Assembly: GCF_900116665.1 (NCBI RefSeq)
Contig: NZ_FPBK01000001.1
Location: 704,112-768,111 of the forward strand
DNA: 64,000 nt
Reading direction: 5' to 3'
Source of the DNA: Pustulibacterium marinum
Lineage (GTDB): Bacteria > Bacteroidota > Bacteroidia > Flavobacteriales > Flavobacteriaceae
This document shows, piece by piece, positions 1 to 9,614 of this stretch (positions are counted from its first letter, which is position 1; every line of letters begins with the position of its first letter). A program made the position numbers and the translations under genes. The notes under the pieces were generated by a model, which searched no databases, was not told where the DNA came from, and worked only from the letters and a program-made list of their open reading frames with translations.

Positions 1-3000
1 GCAATTCCTCCACTCATACCTGCTCCAAAGTTTCTACCAATGGTTCCCATAACAATGATTCTACCTCCGGTCATATATTCACAGCCGTGAGCACCAATTC
101 CTTCTACAATAACATGAGCTCCTGAATTTCTAACAGCAAAACGTTCACCAGCTCTACCATTTATGTAAACATGACCACTTGTAGCTCCGTACAAAGCAAC
201 ATTTCCAGTGATGGAGTTGTCTCTAGAACGGAAAGTAGCAATGCTATTTTTCTTTACCACAATGGTTCCGCCAGATAATCCTTTTCCAAGGTAATCATTG
301 GATTCTCCGGTAAGCGTCAATTTCATGTTTTCATTGGTGAACGCTCCAAAACTTTGTCCGGCAGATCCTTCGAACTCCAAATCAATATATGGAGGTTTTT
401 TAAGATTTTCTTTCTGATATTTGGTTTGATAGTAGGATAAAGTTGCTCCAACTGCTCTGTCAAGATTTATAATCTTATACTTTTTAGAGATTACATTTTC
501 CTGATTGAATTTTGGAAGTAAGTCGTTCACCATACGCTGATTTAAACTTCCTTCTAAATCAAAAGCCTGACAAATAAAGGCGTGATTGGTAACATTGAAA
601 TTGTTGGTTGGTTTGTATAGAATAGGCTTCAGATCTAAATTTTGAAGTTTCCAGAAGCCATTGTTTTTATTTTCTTTTAATACTTCAACTTGACCCACCA
701 TTTCATTAATGGTTTTGAAACCAAGTTTTGCCATAATTTCACGAAGTTCGGTAGCTATGTGTGTAAAATAGTTCACTACATATTCCGGTTTACCGCTAAA
801 CAATTCTCTAAGTGTTTTATTTTGAGTAGCAACCCCAACAGGACATGTGTTTGTATGACATTTACGCATCATAATACAACCTTGTGTAATCAGTGCGGCT
901 GTGGAAATACTCCATTCTTCAGCTCCTAAAAGTGTAGCAATAGCAATATCTCTAGCGGTACGCAATTGCCCATCCGTTTGTAAAACTACACGGTCTCTTA
1001 GTCCATTCATTACAAGAGTTTGGTTTGCTTCTGCTAAACCAAGTTCCCAAGGTAAACCTGCATGTTTGATAGAGCCAATAGGAGAAGCTCCTGTTCCACC
1101 ATCGTAACCAGAAATCATGATAGCTTCGGCTTTTGCTTTGGCAACTCCGGCAGCAATGGTACCAACTCCTGCTTTTGAAACCAATTTCACATTGATTCTT
1201 GCTGAAGGGTTTGCTGATTTCAAATCGTAAATCAACTGAGCTAAATCCTCAATAGAATAGATGTCGTGGTGTGGAGGAGGAGAAATTAAACTCACTCCAG
1301 GAGTAGCATTACGAACGCGTCCAATCCATTCATCCACTTTGAATCCTGGTAATTGGCCACCTTCACCGGGTTTTGCGCCCTGTGCTACTTTAATTTGTAA
1401 TTCATTTGCTTCTGATAGATATTCAATAGTAACACCAAAACGTCCTGAAGCAACCTGCTTAATAGCAGAACGCATATAGTCTCCATTTTCTTTTGGCGTA
1501 TAACGTTCTGGATCTTCACCACCTTCTCCAGAATTCGATTTTCCACCAATTTTGTTCATGGCAATGGCCAATGAAGTATGTGCTTCCCAAGAAAGGGAAC
1601 CAAAAGACATAGCGCCAGTAGAAAATCTTTTTAGGATATTGGTTACCGGTTCTACTTCTTCAATAGGAACTGGTACACGTTTTTTAAATTTCAATAGACT
1701 TCTTAATGAAACTCTACTGGTATTATCTATAAGATTTGCGAATTGTTTATAAACTTGATAGTCATTTTTCCATGCACACTGCTGAAGTAAATGAATAACT
1801 TCTGGAGAGAATAAATGTTCTTCTCCATCTTTTTTCCATTGAAAATATCCACCGGCTTGTAGATAATTGGTATGCTCATCATACGCCAATGAATGTTTGC
1901 TCAAAATTTCTCTTGAGATATCATCAAATTTTAATCCTCCAATACGACTCACAGTTCCAGTGAATGAGTAGTCAACCACTTCTGGGTGAATTCCAACTGC
2001 TTCAAAGATTTGTGCTCCGTGGTAAGATTGTAAAGTAGAAATTCCCATTTTAGAGAAAATCTTCAATAAACCTGCATTTACAGATTTAATATAATTGTCG
2101 TACGCTTTTTCTTTTGTGATTTCTCCTTTGCTTTCTGCTACAATTTCGTCAATGTTAGCAAAAGTCATATACGGATTTACCACATTGGCACCATAACCAA
2201 TTAGAGTAGCAAAATGGTGAGATTCCATAACGTCACCAGCTTCTACTAAAATTCCGGTACGTACTCTTAATTTTTTTCGGGTTAAATGGTGATGAATTGT
2301 TCCGGTTGCTAATAATGAAGGAATTGGAGCGTATAACTCATTCGCTTCACGATCCGAAATTAACAGTACATTCATCCCTTCATCAAGTAATGCTTTATCG
2401 GCTTCTTTACAAAGTTGTTTTAAAGCTTCTTCCAGTCTTCCAGGTTTTCCGTCCGCCAAATAAACTGCATTCAATTGACGAGTACGAAAATTGGTATGAT
2501 CTATTCTTCGCATTTTTTCCAATTGCTCATTGGTGGCGATTGGATGTTCAAATGTAATTTGCTTACAATGTGCTGGTGTACTTGATAAAATATTGAAAGA
2601 TCTACCAATACTGGTTTTAGTAGACATCATTACTCGCTCTCTAAGCGGATCAATTGGTGGATTACTTACCTGAGCAAAATGTTGTTTAAAGTAGTTGCTT
2701 AAATGTTGAGGTTTGTCCGAAAGAACAGCCAAAGGAGTATCTGCACCCATGGAGCCGATTGGTTCTTTTCCGCCCGTTACCGTATCTACTAAGTTTCTAT
2801 GTAAATCTTCTTCGGTATAACCAAACATTTTTTGCTTGGTGAATAGTTGTTCATCCGAAATGGTGTAGGATAACTTTTTGTTTGGTAAAGCATCAATTTC
2901 AATTTCATTATTTTCTAACCATTGACCATAAGGTTTTTCGGTTATGATGCGTTTTTTTACATCTTCATCTTCTATGAATTGCTCTTTTTTCAAATCAATT

Positions 3001-4229
3001 AAAAAGATTCTTCCTGGCTCCAATCTACCTTTTCTGCTGATGTTTTCTTCTGCTACAGGTAATGCCCCAGCTTCCGAAGACAAAATAATTCTACCATCTT
3101 TAGTGAAACAGAAACGCGATGGTCGTAATCCGTTACGGTCTAGCGTGGCTCCAACAATTTCTCCATTCGTGAAACAAAGAGAAGCGGGTCCGTCCCAAGG
3201 TTCAATAAGTGAAGCATGATATTGGTAAAACTCTTTTCGCTCTTTATCCATAATATCGTCTTCTTGCCACGCTTCCGGAATGAGCATCATGGCGCTGTTT
3301 TCCATAGTTCTTCCTCCTTGATATAGCAATTCTAACATATTGTCAAGATTGCAGGAATCAGAATTTGTATGTTTTACTACAGGATTTAATGTTCTGATGT
3401 CATCTGGAGAAAAATGAGAAGACTCTAAGTGGTTTTGGAAAGATTGCATCCAATTGACATTTCCTTGAATGGTATTGATTTCTCCATTGTGAGCCAAATA
3501 GCGGAATGGTTGCGCCAAATGCCATTTTGGAAATGTGTTGGTTGAGAATCTAGAGTGAATTAAGATAATTCTAGATTTATATAAAGGATTGGTAATATCT
3601 TTATAATAGTCCTTTAATTGAAAGGTAGTTAATTGTCCTTTGTAAATAATAGTTCTGGAAGAAAATGAAGGAATATAGAAATCTTCATCGCTCATGTTTC
3701 TTCCGGAGTGAATTGTATTGGTAATTTCTTTTCTCAATACATAAAGGCGTCTTTCAAACTCACGAGAATCTTCGGCATAGGATTCATGCGTAACAAAAAG
3801 TTGCTCTATAGCAGGTTCTGTACTTTTTGGAGTATCGCCCAAGGTAGAATTATCTACAGGAACTTTTCTGTAACCAATAAGATCAAAATCATTCTTTTCT
3901 AGAATTACGTTGATATCGTTTCTACATTTCGATTTTAATTTTTTGTCACTAGGTAAAAAAAGCATGGCAACACCATACTTGCCAGCTTCAGGAAGATCTA
4001 GCCCAAAATTTTCAAGTTGATTTCTAAAGAACTCATCTGGGATTTGGGTTAACATACCAGCTCCGTCACCAGAACAAACGTCAATTCCTGTTCCACCTCG
4101 ATGCTCCATATTTTCTAACATGGTAATACCATCTAAAACCAATTGATGATTGGCTTCTCCTTTCACTTGGGTGATAAACCCTATTCCACATGCATCATGC
4201 TCAAATGAATCTCTATATAATCCTTTCAT
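1..4229 (-). CDS. gltB: Glutamate synthase large subunit (GltB), 3' end cut by window edge
   Basis: Makes glutamate from 2-oxoglutarate and the amide nitrogen of glutamine. The start ATG is at 4229; 1409 residues are visible and the protein runs off the left edge, lacking roughly the last 100 residues of a family of about 1500. The N-terminus reads MKGLYRDSFEHDACGIGF: Cys14 would become the N-terminal nucleophile of the class II glutaminase domain after removal of a 13-residue propeptide. Later come the FMN/synthase domain (GGKSNSGEGGEDPERY and YDGGTGASP segments) and the 3Fe-4S cysteine cluster CIMMRKCHTNTCPVG. The visible end (GRNFGAGMSGGI) belongs to the C-terminal beta-helix. gltD, normally the partner subunit, would lie off the left edge if it is adjacent. 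No frameshift is seen. Confidence 0.97.
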   Translation of the reverse strand, partial: MKGLYRDSFEHDACGIGFITQVKGEANHQLVLDGITMLENMEHRGGTGIDVCSGDGAGMLTQIPDEFFRNQLENFGLDLPEAGKYGVAMLFLPSDKKLKSKCRNDINVILEKNDFDLIGYRKVPVDNSTLGDTPKSTEPAIEQLFVTHESYAEDSREFERRLYVLRKEITNTIHSGRNMSDEDFYIPSFSSRTIIYKGQLTTFQLKDYYKDITNPLYKSRIILIHSRFSTNTFPKWHLAQPFRYLAHNGEINTIQGNVNWMQSFQNHLESSHFSPDDIRTLNPVVKHTNSDSCNLDNMLELLYQGGRTMENSAMMLIPEAWQEDDIMDKERKEFYQYHASLIEPWDGPASLCFTNGEIVGATLDRNGLRPSRFCFTKDGRIILSSEAGALPVAEENISRKGRLEPGRIFLIDLKKEQFIEDEDVKKRIITEKPYGQWLENNEIEIDALPNKKLSYTISDEQLFTKQKMFGYTEEDLHRNLVDTVTGGKEPIGSMGADTPLAVLSDKPQHLSNYFKQHFAQVSNPPIDPLRERVMMSTKTSIGRSFNILSSTPAHCKQITFEHPIATNEQLEKMRRIDHTNFRTRQLNAVYLADGKPGRLEEALKQLCKEADKALLDEGMNVLLISDREANELYAPIPSLLATGTIHHHLTRKKLRVRTGILVEAGDVMESHHFATLIGYGANVVNPYMTFANIDEIVAESKGEITKEKAYDNYIKSVNAGLLKIFSKMGISTLQSYHGAQIFEAVGIHPEVVDYSFTGTVSRIGGLKFDDISREILSKHSLAYDEHTNYLQAGGYFQWKKDGEEHLFSPEVIHLLQQCAWKNDYQVYKQFANLIDNTSRVSLRSLLKFKKRVPVPIEEVEPVTNILKRFSTGAMSFGSLSWEAHTSLAIAMNKIGGKSNSGEGGEDPERYTPKENGDYMRSAIKQVASGRFGVTIEYLSEANELQIKVAQGAKPGEGGQLPGFKVDEWIGRVRNATPGVSLISPPPHHDIYSIEDLAQLIYDLKSANPSARINVKLVSKAGVGTIAAGVAKAKAEAIMISGYDGGTGASPIGSIKHAGLPWELGLAEANQTLVMNGLRDRVVLQTDGQLRTARDIAIATLLGAEEWSISTAALITQGCIMMRKCHTNTCPVGVATQNKTLRELFSGKPEYVVNYFTHIATELREIMAKLGFKTINEMVGQVEVLKENKNNGFWKLQNLDLKPILYKPTNNFNVTNHAFICQAFDLEGSLNQRMVNDLLPKFNQENVISKKYKIINLDRAVGATLSYYQTKYQKENLKKPPYIDLEFEGSAGQSFGAFTNENMKLTLTGESNDYLGKGLSGGTIVVKKNSIATFRSRDNSITGNVALYGATSGHVYINGRAGERFAVRNSGAHVIVEGIGAHGCEYMTGGRIIVMGTIGRNFGAGMSGGI

Positions 4230-4261
4230 GTTTACCTTTGTTTAATTGAGAAATGTTTACC

Positions 4262-4298
4262 AATTTAAGTTATTAATTGTAATATTTTAACTTAAATT
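4262..4298. promoter_or_regulatory. Inverted repeat in the gltB upstream region
   Basis: Perfect 11-bp arms AATTTAAGTTA (4262-4272) and TAACTTAAATT (4288-4298) with a 15-nt spacer, 33-69 bp before the gltB ATG. It has no U-tract, so it is not a typical terminator. It could be a protein-binding dyad or a leader hairpin; which one is inference. Confidence 0.45.
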
Positions 4299-4512
4299 AA
4301 CAGTAGTTTGAAATTAATACTGAATTTTTAAATTACAGTTGCATAAAATTCAAAGCTCAGATATTTCACTTCAAGTTATTTATAATTTCTTAATTCTGCA
4401 ATTGAAATTCGGGGTTATCCTGTGACTAGAAAGGGGTGTTTGAAGATAATTTGTGAAATAAATATAATTTACCCCTAAAAAAAGAGGGGGTTGATTCATT
4501 TTTTAAAAATAT

Positions 4513-4552
4513 AAACAAAACAACCCTTCTTTTGGAAGGGTTGTTTTGTTTT
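4513..4552 (-). terminator. Strong intrinsic terminator after acyl-CoA dehydrogenase gene
   Basis: A long stem, about 17 bp, pairs 4513-4529 with 4535-4551 around a 5-nt loop; the core is CCCTTC/GAAGGG and the flanks are A-rich and T-rich. It lies 65 bp past the stop codon of the minus-strand acyl-CoA dehydrogenase gene. Confidence 0.85.
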
Positions 4553-4616
4553 TGAAGTAAATAGAATGTTGTTAAAATGTAAAAACTAAGTAAATTTCTT
4601 AGGTATTTTTCAGTAA

Positions 4617-5759
4617 TTAATCCTGAAGTAACCCTCTTGAGATTACGATTTTCTGAATTTCAGAAGTTCCCTCGTAAATTTGTGTGATTTTGGCATCACG
4701 CATCAAACGTTCTACATGATATTCTTTTACATAACCATTTCCACCGTGAATTTGAACAGCTTCAATTGCGGTGTCCATAGCAACTTGAGAAGCATATAGT
4801 TTTGCCATAGCTCCAGAAACGTCGTAATTATTTCCGTTATCTTTGTCCCAAGCAGCTTTGTAAACCAAATGTCGGGCAGCTTCAATTTGTGTATGCATAT
4901 CGGCCAGTTTGAAAGCAATAGCTTGATGGTTACAAATTTCTGTTCCGAAAGATTTTCGTTCTTTAGAATATTTTCTGGCCAATTCATAAGCACCAGCTGC
5001 GATTCCCAAAGCTTGCGATGCAATCCCAATTCTTCCACCGCTTAATGTTTTCATGGCGAATTTAAATCCGAAACCATCTTCTCCAATTCTATTTTCTTTA
5101 GGAACTTTAACATCGTTAAAAATTAACGAATGCGTGTCTGAACCTCGAATTCCCATTTTTTGTTCTTTTGGTCCAATTTCAAAACCTTCCCATCCTTTTT
5201 CTACAATAAAAGCATTGATGCCTTTGTGTTTCTTTTCTGGATATGTTTGCGCAATAACTAAATAGAAATCGGCTGAACTACCGTTGGTGATCCAGTTTTT
5301 GGTTCCGTTTAAAACGTAATGATCATCTTTTTCAATGGCAGTAGTTTTCTGTGAAGTAGCGTCGCTACCTGCTTCGGGTTCCGATAAGCAAAATGCTCCA
5401 ATAACTTCTCCAGTAGCCAATTTGGTTAAGTATTTTTCTTTTTGGGCTTCGGTTCCAAAATGTTCTAGACCCCAGCACACCAAAGAATTATTAACAGACA
5501 TAACTACAGATGCAGAAGCGTCTACTTTAGATAGTTCTTCCATGGCAATCACATAGGAAAGTGTGTCCATTCCGCCACCGCCATATTTGGGATCAACCAT
5601 CATTCCTAGAAAACCAAGTTCTCCCATTTGTTTCACTTCCTCAGTAGGAAATTGTTGTTTTTCGTCTCTTTCAATCACGCCCGGAAGCAGTACATTATTT
5701 GCAAAATCACGAGCAGCTTGTTGTATCATTAAATGTTCTTCTGATAAAGAAAAGTCCAT
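4617..5759 (-). CDS. Acyl-CoA dehydrogenase, short/branched-chain type
   Basis: FAD-dependent alpha,beta-dehydrogenation of an acyl-CoA, passing electrons to ETF. The reading frame is open upstream to 5831, but the family N-terminus MDFSLSEEHLMIQQ begins at ATG 5759, giving 380 residues, the usual length; the extra 24 residues upstream resemble nothing. Both family signatures are present: FCLSEPEAGSDATS in the middle domain and QIHGGNGYVKEYHVERLMRD near the end. Glu363 in IYEGTSEIQ is at the position of the catalytic base in the short-chain/isobutyryl subgroup. Chain-length preference cannot be told from sequence alone. It stands as a single gene, followed by a terminator. Confidence 0.93.
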   Translation of the reverse strand: MDFSLSEEHLMIQQAARDFANNVLLPGVIERDEKQQFPTEEVKQMGELGFLGMMVDPKYGGGGMDTLSYVIAMEELSKVDASASVVMSVNNSLVCWGLEHFGTEAQKEKYLTKLATGEVIGAFCLSEPEAGSDATSQKTTAIEKDDHYVLNGTKNWITNGSSADFYLVIAQTYPEKKHKGINAFIVEKGWEGFEIGPKEQKMGIRGSDTHSLIFNDVKVPKENRIGEDGFGFKFAMKTLSGGRIGIASQALGIAAGAYELARKYSKERKSFGTEICNHQAIAFKLADMHTQIEAARHLVYKAAWDKDNGNNYDVSGAMAKLYASQVAMDTAIEAVQIHGGNGYVKEYHVERLMRDAKITQIYEGTSEIQKIVISRGLLQD

Positions 5760-5842
5760 ATGTTTTGTAATATAATTAACGTATTGTTGATAGATTGTTT
5801 CAAATATAGATTTTAAATGTGATATTTTCAATAATCAATTTC

Positions 5843-5850
5843 TATTTTTG
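5843..5850 (+). promoter_or_regulatory. -7 promoter element of anmK
   Basis: TATTTTTG matches the Bacteroidetes -7 consensus TAnnTTTG and ends 5 nt before ATG 5856. The -33 element is weak. The transcript would start at or near the start codon. Confidence 0.6.
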
Positions 5851-5855
5851 TGAAA

Positions 5856-6914
5856 ATGGAAAATATAAATTACAAGGTTGTAGGTGTAATGTCTGGTACT
5901 TCGTTAGATGGAGTAGATTTGGTCTATTGCGAAATTTATGAAGATGCTACTTGGAAATTCAATATTTATGAAGCCAGGACGTATGCTTACTCTTCTTTAT
6001 GGAAATCAAAATTAGAAAATGCTATTTCGCTTGCTGCTGAAGAACTGGAAGAATTGGATATAGCGTACACCAAATATCTTTCTGAAGTAATCAATCAATT
6101 CAAGAGTGAATTTTCTTTAAATGATATTGATGCTGTTTGCTCTCATGGTCATACGGTTTTTCATGAACCTCACAATGGTATTACCAAGCAAATTGGAAAT
6201 AGGCCAGAATTGGCAAGTTTGATCAATGAGCTTGTGGTCTGTAATTTTAGAGTTCAAGATGTGGAATTGGGTGGGCAAGGAGCACCTTTGGTTCCAATAG
6301 GAGATCAATTGTTATTTTCAAATTTTGATTTTTGTTTGAATTTGGGTGGTTTTGCAAATGTTTCTTATCAAGAAAATGAAATCCGTATAGCTTTTGATAT
6401 TTGCCCTGTGAATATTGTGATGAATGTTTTTGCACGTCAATTGGGTGAAGAATATGATAAAGGAGGTGCAATTGCCAGAACAGGTAAAATACATGAAGAA
6501 CTTTTAAATGAACTCAATCAACTTTCTTATTATCAAAAAACACCCCCAAAATCCTTGGGGCTAGAATGGGTGAAAGCGGAAGTTTTACCCATAATTCAGA
6601 AGTTCACATTAGTAGAAAAAGATGTTTTAAGAACATTTGTAGAGCATGTTGCTATTCAGTTGAGTGAGGTAATTCAACCCAATAAAACGGTTTTGGTTAC
6701 GGGCGGTGGCGCTTATCATAGCTTTCTTATGGAGCGTACTGAAAAATTAGCTGGTGTTTCGATTGAATTACCTGAAAATGAACTTGTAGAGTTCAAAGAA
6801 GCTTTGATTTTTGCATTTTTGGGAGTTTTGCGTATGTGTAACAAAGTCAATTGTTTAAAGTCGGTTACAGGAGCAAAACATGACCATAGCTCAGGATATA
6901 TTTATAAACCTTAA
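5856..6914 (+). CDS. anmK: Anhydro-N-acetylmuramic acid kinase (AnmK)
   Basis: Opens the 1,6-anhydro ring of anhydroMurNAc with ATP to give MurNAc-6-phosphate, a step of peptidoglycan recycling in the cytoplasm. 352 residues from ATG 5856. A GTG six bases upstream is in frame, but its G is the last base of the promoter's -7 box, so ATG is preferred. Diagnostic segments are GVMSGTSLDGVD near the N-terminus (phosphate-binding loop of the sugar-kinase fold), ICSHGHTVFHEP-like text (VCSHGHTVFHEP here), LNLGGFANVS, FDICPVNIVMN and VTGGGAYHSFLMERT. Another recycling ligase gene, mpl, lies at 53.6 kb. Single-gene unit by its own promoter; gdh follows 63 bp later with a separate promoter. Confidence 0.95.
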   Translation: MENINYKVVGVMSGTSLDGVDLVYCEIYEDATWKFNIYEARTYAYSSLWKSKLENAISLAAEELEELDIAYTKYLSEVINQFKSEFSLNDIDAVCSHGHTVFHEPHNGITKQIGNRPELASLINELVVCNFRVQDVELGGQGAPLVPIGDQLLFSNFDFCLNLGGFANVSYQENEIRIAFDICPVNIVMNVFARQLGEEYDKGGAIARTGKIHEELLNELNQLSYYQKTPPKSLGLEWVKAEVLPIIQKFTLVEKDVLRTFVEHVAIQLSEVIQPNKTVLVTGGGAYHSFLMERTEKLAGVSIELPENELVEFKEALIFAFLGVLRMCNKVNCLKSVTGAKHDHSSGYIYKP

Positions 6915-6946
6915 TATATCCTTAAATTAAAACATCTCCATTTTTA

Positions 6947-6954
6947 TATATTTG
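6947..6954 (+). promoter_or_regulatory. -7 promoter element of the Glu/Leu dehydrogenase gene
   Basis: TATATTTG, an exact TAnnTTTG match, 23 nt before the ATG at 6978; the short leader carries an A-rich AAAAAGA stretch. Confidence 0.6.
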
Positions 6955-6977
6955 TTGCTTCCAACTAAAAAGAACTA

Positions 6978-8204
6978 ATGAAAGAACTAATAAATCAATA
7001 CGAGAACAAACAACCGGAAATAGTATTTAACTGGAAAGATTCTGAAACCGAAGCAGAAGGCTGGGCAGTAATCAACTCCTTAAGAGGTGGAGCCGCTGGT
7101 GGAGGAACTAGAATGAGAGCAGGACTTGATATGAACGAGGTGCTTTCCTTGGCTAAAACGATGGAAATTAAATTTACAGTTTCCGGTCCTGCAATTGGAG
7201 GCGCAAAGTCAGGAATCAACTTTGATCCAAAAGATCCTCGCAAAAAAGGCGTATTAGAAAGATGGTACAAAGCGGTTTCTCCATTATTAAAAAGTTATTA
7301 TGGAACCGGTGGAGATTTAAATGTTGATGAAATCCATGAAGTAATTCCGATTACTGAAGATTGTGGTGTTTGGCACCCACAAGAAGGAGTTTTTAACGGA
7401 CATTTTCATCCAACCGAGGCTGATAAGATCAATAGAATAGGGCAATTGCGTCATGGAGTTATAAAGGTGCTTGAAAATGAACAATACTCTCCAGACATTA
7501 CCAAAAAGTACACAGTTGCAGATATGGTGACTGGTTTTGGCGTTGCAGAGGCTGTAAAGCATTATTACGATATTTATGGTGGTGATGTTAAAGGAAAAAA
7601 AGCAATTGTTCAAGGTTTCGGGAATGTAGGTTCTGCAGCAGCATATTATTTGGCTCAAATGGGAGCGAAAGTTGTGGGGATTATTGATATTTCTGGAGGA
7701 ATGATCAATGAAGAAGGTTTTACTTTTGAAGAGATAAAAGAGTTGTTTCTTAAGAAAAAAGGAAATACACTGGAAGCAGATAATTTGATTCCGTTTGAAG
7801 AAATGAACGAACGAGTTTGGAAATTGAATGCTGAGGTGTTTGCGCCTTGTGCCGCTTCCCGACTTATTACAAAAGATCAAATTGCTTCTTTAATTGCATC
7901 TGGTTTAGAAGTAGTATCTTGTGGAGCAAATGTTCCGTTTGCAGATCAGGAAATTTTCTATGGTGAGATTATGGAATATACCGATGAAAAAATTAGTTTG
8001 ATCCCTGATTTCATTTCCAATTGTGGAATGGCTAGAGTTTTTGCTTATTTTATGGAGCGAAGAGTTGCAATGACAGATGAAGCTATTTTTGAAGATACAT
8101 CTAACACTATTAAAAAAGCATTAGAAAAAACATATCAAAAAAGTAACAAAACAAGTGGTATTAGTAGTACCGCATATGAGATTGCCTTAAACCAATTAGT
8201 ATAA
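6978..8204 (+). CDS. Glu/Leu/Phe/Val-family amino acid dehydrogenase
   Basis: NAD(P)-dependent oxidative deamination of an amino acid, or the reverse amination. 408 residues, typical for the family. The N-terminal domain carries GPAIGGAKSGINFDP, with the lysine that binds substrate and activates water, and GTGGDLNVDE with the catalytic aspartate. The C-terminal domain has the Rossmann motif GFGNVGSAAAYYL. The substrate (glutamate, leucine, valine or phenylalanine) cannot be fixed from sequence; an acyl-CoA dehydrogenase gene 1.2 kb upstream would fit branched-chain amino acid breakdown, but the two are not in one operon. nhaD follows after 27 bp, so co-transcription is likely. Confidence 0.9.
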   Translation: MKELINQYENKQPEIVFNWKDSETEAEGWAVINSLRGGAAGGGTRMRAGLDMNEVLSLAKTMEIKFTVSGPAIGGAKSGINFDPKDPRKKGVLERWYKAVSPLLKSYYGTGGDLNVDEIHEVIPITEDCGVWHPQEGVFNGHFHPTEADKINRIGQLRHGVIKVLENEQYSPDITKKYTVADMVTGFGVAEAVKHYYDIYGGDVKGKKAIVQGFGNVGSAAAYYLAQMGAKVVGIIDISGGMINEEGFTFEEIKELFLKKKGNTLEADNLIPFEEMNERVWKLNAEVFAPCAASRLITKDQIASLIASGLEVVSCGANVPFADQEIFYGEIMEYTDEKISLIPDFISNCGMARVFAYFMERRVAMTDEAIFEDTSNTIKKALEKTYQKSNKTSGISSTAYEIALNQLV

Positions 8205-8231
8205 ATAATTAGAAGTAAGTATAAATAAAGG

Positions 8232-9590
8232 ATGGAAACAATTATTATTATAGTATTCGTACTTGGATACTTGGGTATTGCTTTTGAGCATAGTGTGAAG
8301 GTAGATAAGCTAATTCCGGCTTTAATAATGATGGCAGTTTTATGGGCTATAATAGGTGTAGCACATCTTCCTGTTTTTGAAGTGAACACTGAACTCCGTG
8401 AGCTAGAGCCTACACACATTGACGAGATTTTACTACACCATTTAGGAAAAACAGCAGAAATCATAGTCTTCTTATTAGGAGCTATGACTATTGTTGAGAT
8501 TATTGATTATTTCAATGGGTTTTCAACCATTAAATCATTTATTAAAACAAAGAAAAAGAGAACGTTACTTTGGATTTTCTCTATCATGGCGTTTGTGTTA
8601 TCAGCCATTATTGATAACCTAACTGCAACCATTGTATTAATTACAATTCTTCAGAAATTGGTTAAAGACAAAGACCTTCGTTTATGGTTTGCCGGGCTTA
8701 TCATTATTGCTGCAAATGCGGGTGGAGCTTGGTCTCCAATTGGAGATGTTACTACAACTATGTTGTGGATTGCGAATAAAGTTTCTGCTCCTTCATTAAT
8801 TGAGCATGTATTGGTGCCATCTATCTTATGTTTTGCAGTGCCAACTTTTGTAGCTTCAAGAATGAAGATTTTCACTGGAAATGTTGAAGTGGATGAAAGC
8901 ACTGAAGAATCAGGTAGTAAATATGCTTCTACAATGTTCTATTTAGGACTAGCTGCAATTGTATCTGTGCCAATTTTTAAAACTGTAACACATTTACCTC
9001 CATATGTGGGAATGATGTTAGCATTGGCTGTTGTGGCTACTTTTGCTGAATTCTACAGTAATACAAAAATTAGTATTTCCCATGTAGATAAAGAAAGTGA
9101 AGCAGCTGCTCATCACAGTCCGGTTCACAGAGCTTTGTCTAAAATAGAATTACCAAGTATTTTATTTTTCTTAGGTATTTTGTTGGCAGTAGCAGCTTTA
9201 GAATCATTAGGAATGTTGTTCGAATTTGCTGATGTATTGAATACTTCAATGCCAATGTTAGGTACAGAATCTGCGGGCGAACATGTTTCAGATTTAGTGG
9301 TCATGTTACTAGGAGCTGGTTCTGCTGTGATAGATAACGTGCCGTTAGTTGCTGCAAGTATCGGTATGTTCTCAGTGCCTGTAGATGATCCTGTTTGGCA
9401 TTTTATAGCTTATTCAGCTGGTACTGGTGGTAGTATGTTGATTATTGGATCTGCTGCTGGTGTTGTGGCTATGGGGATGGAAAAAATCAACTTTATGTGG
9501 TATCTAAAGAAAATTTCTTGGTTAGCATTTGTAGGTTTTATTTCTGGATCTATAGGATTTATGTTGATACGAAATTTCATTCTGAACTAA
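8232..9590 (+). CDS. nhaD: Na+/H+ antiporter NhaD
   Basis: Inner-membrane sodium/proton antiporter of the ion transporter superfamily; exports Na+ in exchange for H+. 452 residues with about 12 hydrophobic segments. Recognisable family text: LSAIIDNLTATIVLITIL, NAGGAWSPIGDVTTTMLW and, in the second half, GAGSAVIDNVPLVAAS, each with the conserved polar residues (Asp-Asn, Thr, Ser) inside a membrane helix, and GTGGSMLIIGSAAGVVAMG. The paired DNLTA/DNVPL motifs reflect the internal duplication of this fold. It follows the dehydrogenase by 27 bp and ends in a terminator. Sodium export fits a marine or salt-tolerant life style. Confidence 0.93.
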   Translation: METIIIIVFVLGYLGIAFEHSVKVDKLIPALIMMAVLWAIIGVAHLPVFEVNTELRELEPTHIDEILLHHLGKTAEIIVFLLGAMTIVEIIDYFNGFSTIKSFIKTKKKRTLLWIFSIMAFVLSAIIDNLTATIVLITILQKLVKDKDLRLWFAGLIIIAANAGGAWSPIGDVTTTMLWIANKVSAPSLIEHVLVPSILCFAVPTFVASRMKIFTGNVEVDESTEESGSKYASTMFYLGLAAIVSVPIFKTVTHLPPYVGMMLALAVVATFAEFYSNTKISISHVDKESEAAAHHSPVHRALSKIELPSILFFLGILLAVAALESLGMLFEFADVLNTSMPMLGTESAGEHVSDLVVMLLGAGSAVIDNVPLVAASIGMFSVPVDDPVWHFIAYSAGTGGSMLIIGSAAGVVAMGMEKINFMWYLKKISWLAFVGFISGSIGFMLIRNFILN

Positions 9591-9614
9591 CATTCAGATT
9601 TTCATAAAATTTAG

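Larger units (their letters stand above)
4230..4616. other. 387-bp gene-free region between gltB start and acyl-CoA dehydrogenase end
   Basis: AT-rich upstream region of gltB. It holds an 11-bp inverted repeat close to the gltB start (4262-4298) and the terminator of the acyl-CoA dehydrogenase gene (4513-4552). I see no convincing TAnnTTTG element pointing towards gltB and no coding sequence. Confidence 0.7.

Noticed and set aside
4233-4240. TACCTTTG on the plus strand, an exact -7 box
   Set aside because: It points away from gltB into the 3' region of a minus-strand gene; no plus-strand gene follows before anmK, which has its own box.
5760-5831. N-terminal extension of the acyl-CoA dehydrogenase frame
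   Set aside because: The family N-terminus begins at 5759; the extra 24 codons are AT-rich intergenic sequence.
7317-7880. Open frame of 187 codons on the minus strand
   Set aside because: It lies wholly inside the amino acid dehydrogenase gene in antisense; the product is rich in Cys, His and Asn without domain features, a typical codon-bias shadow.
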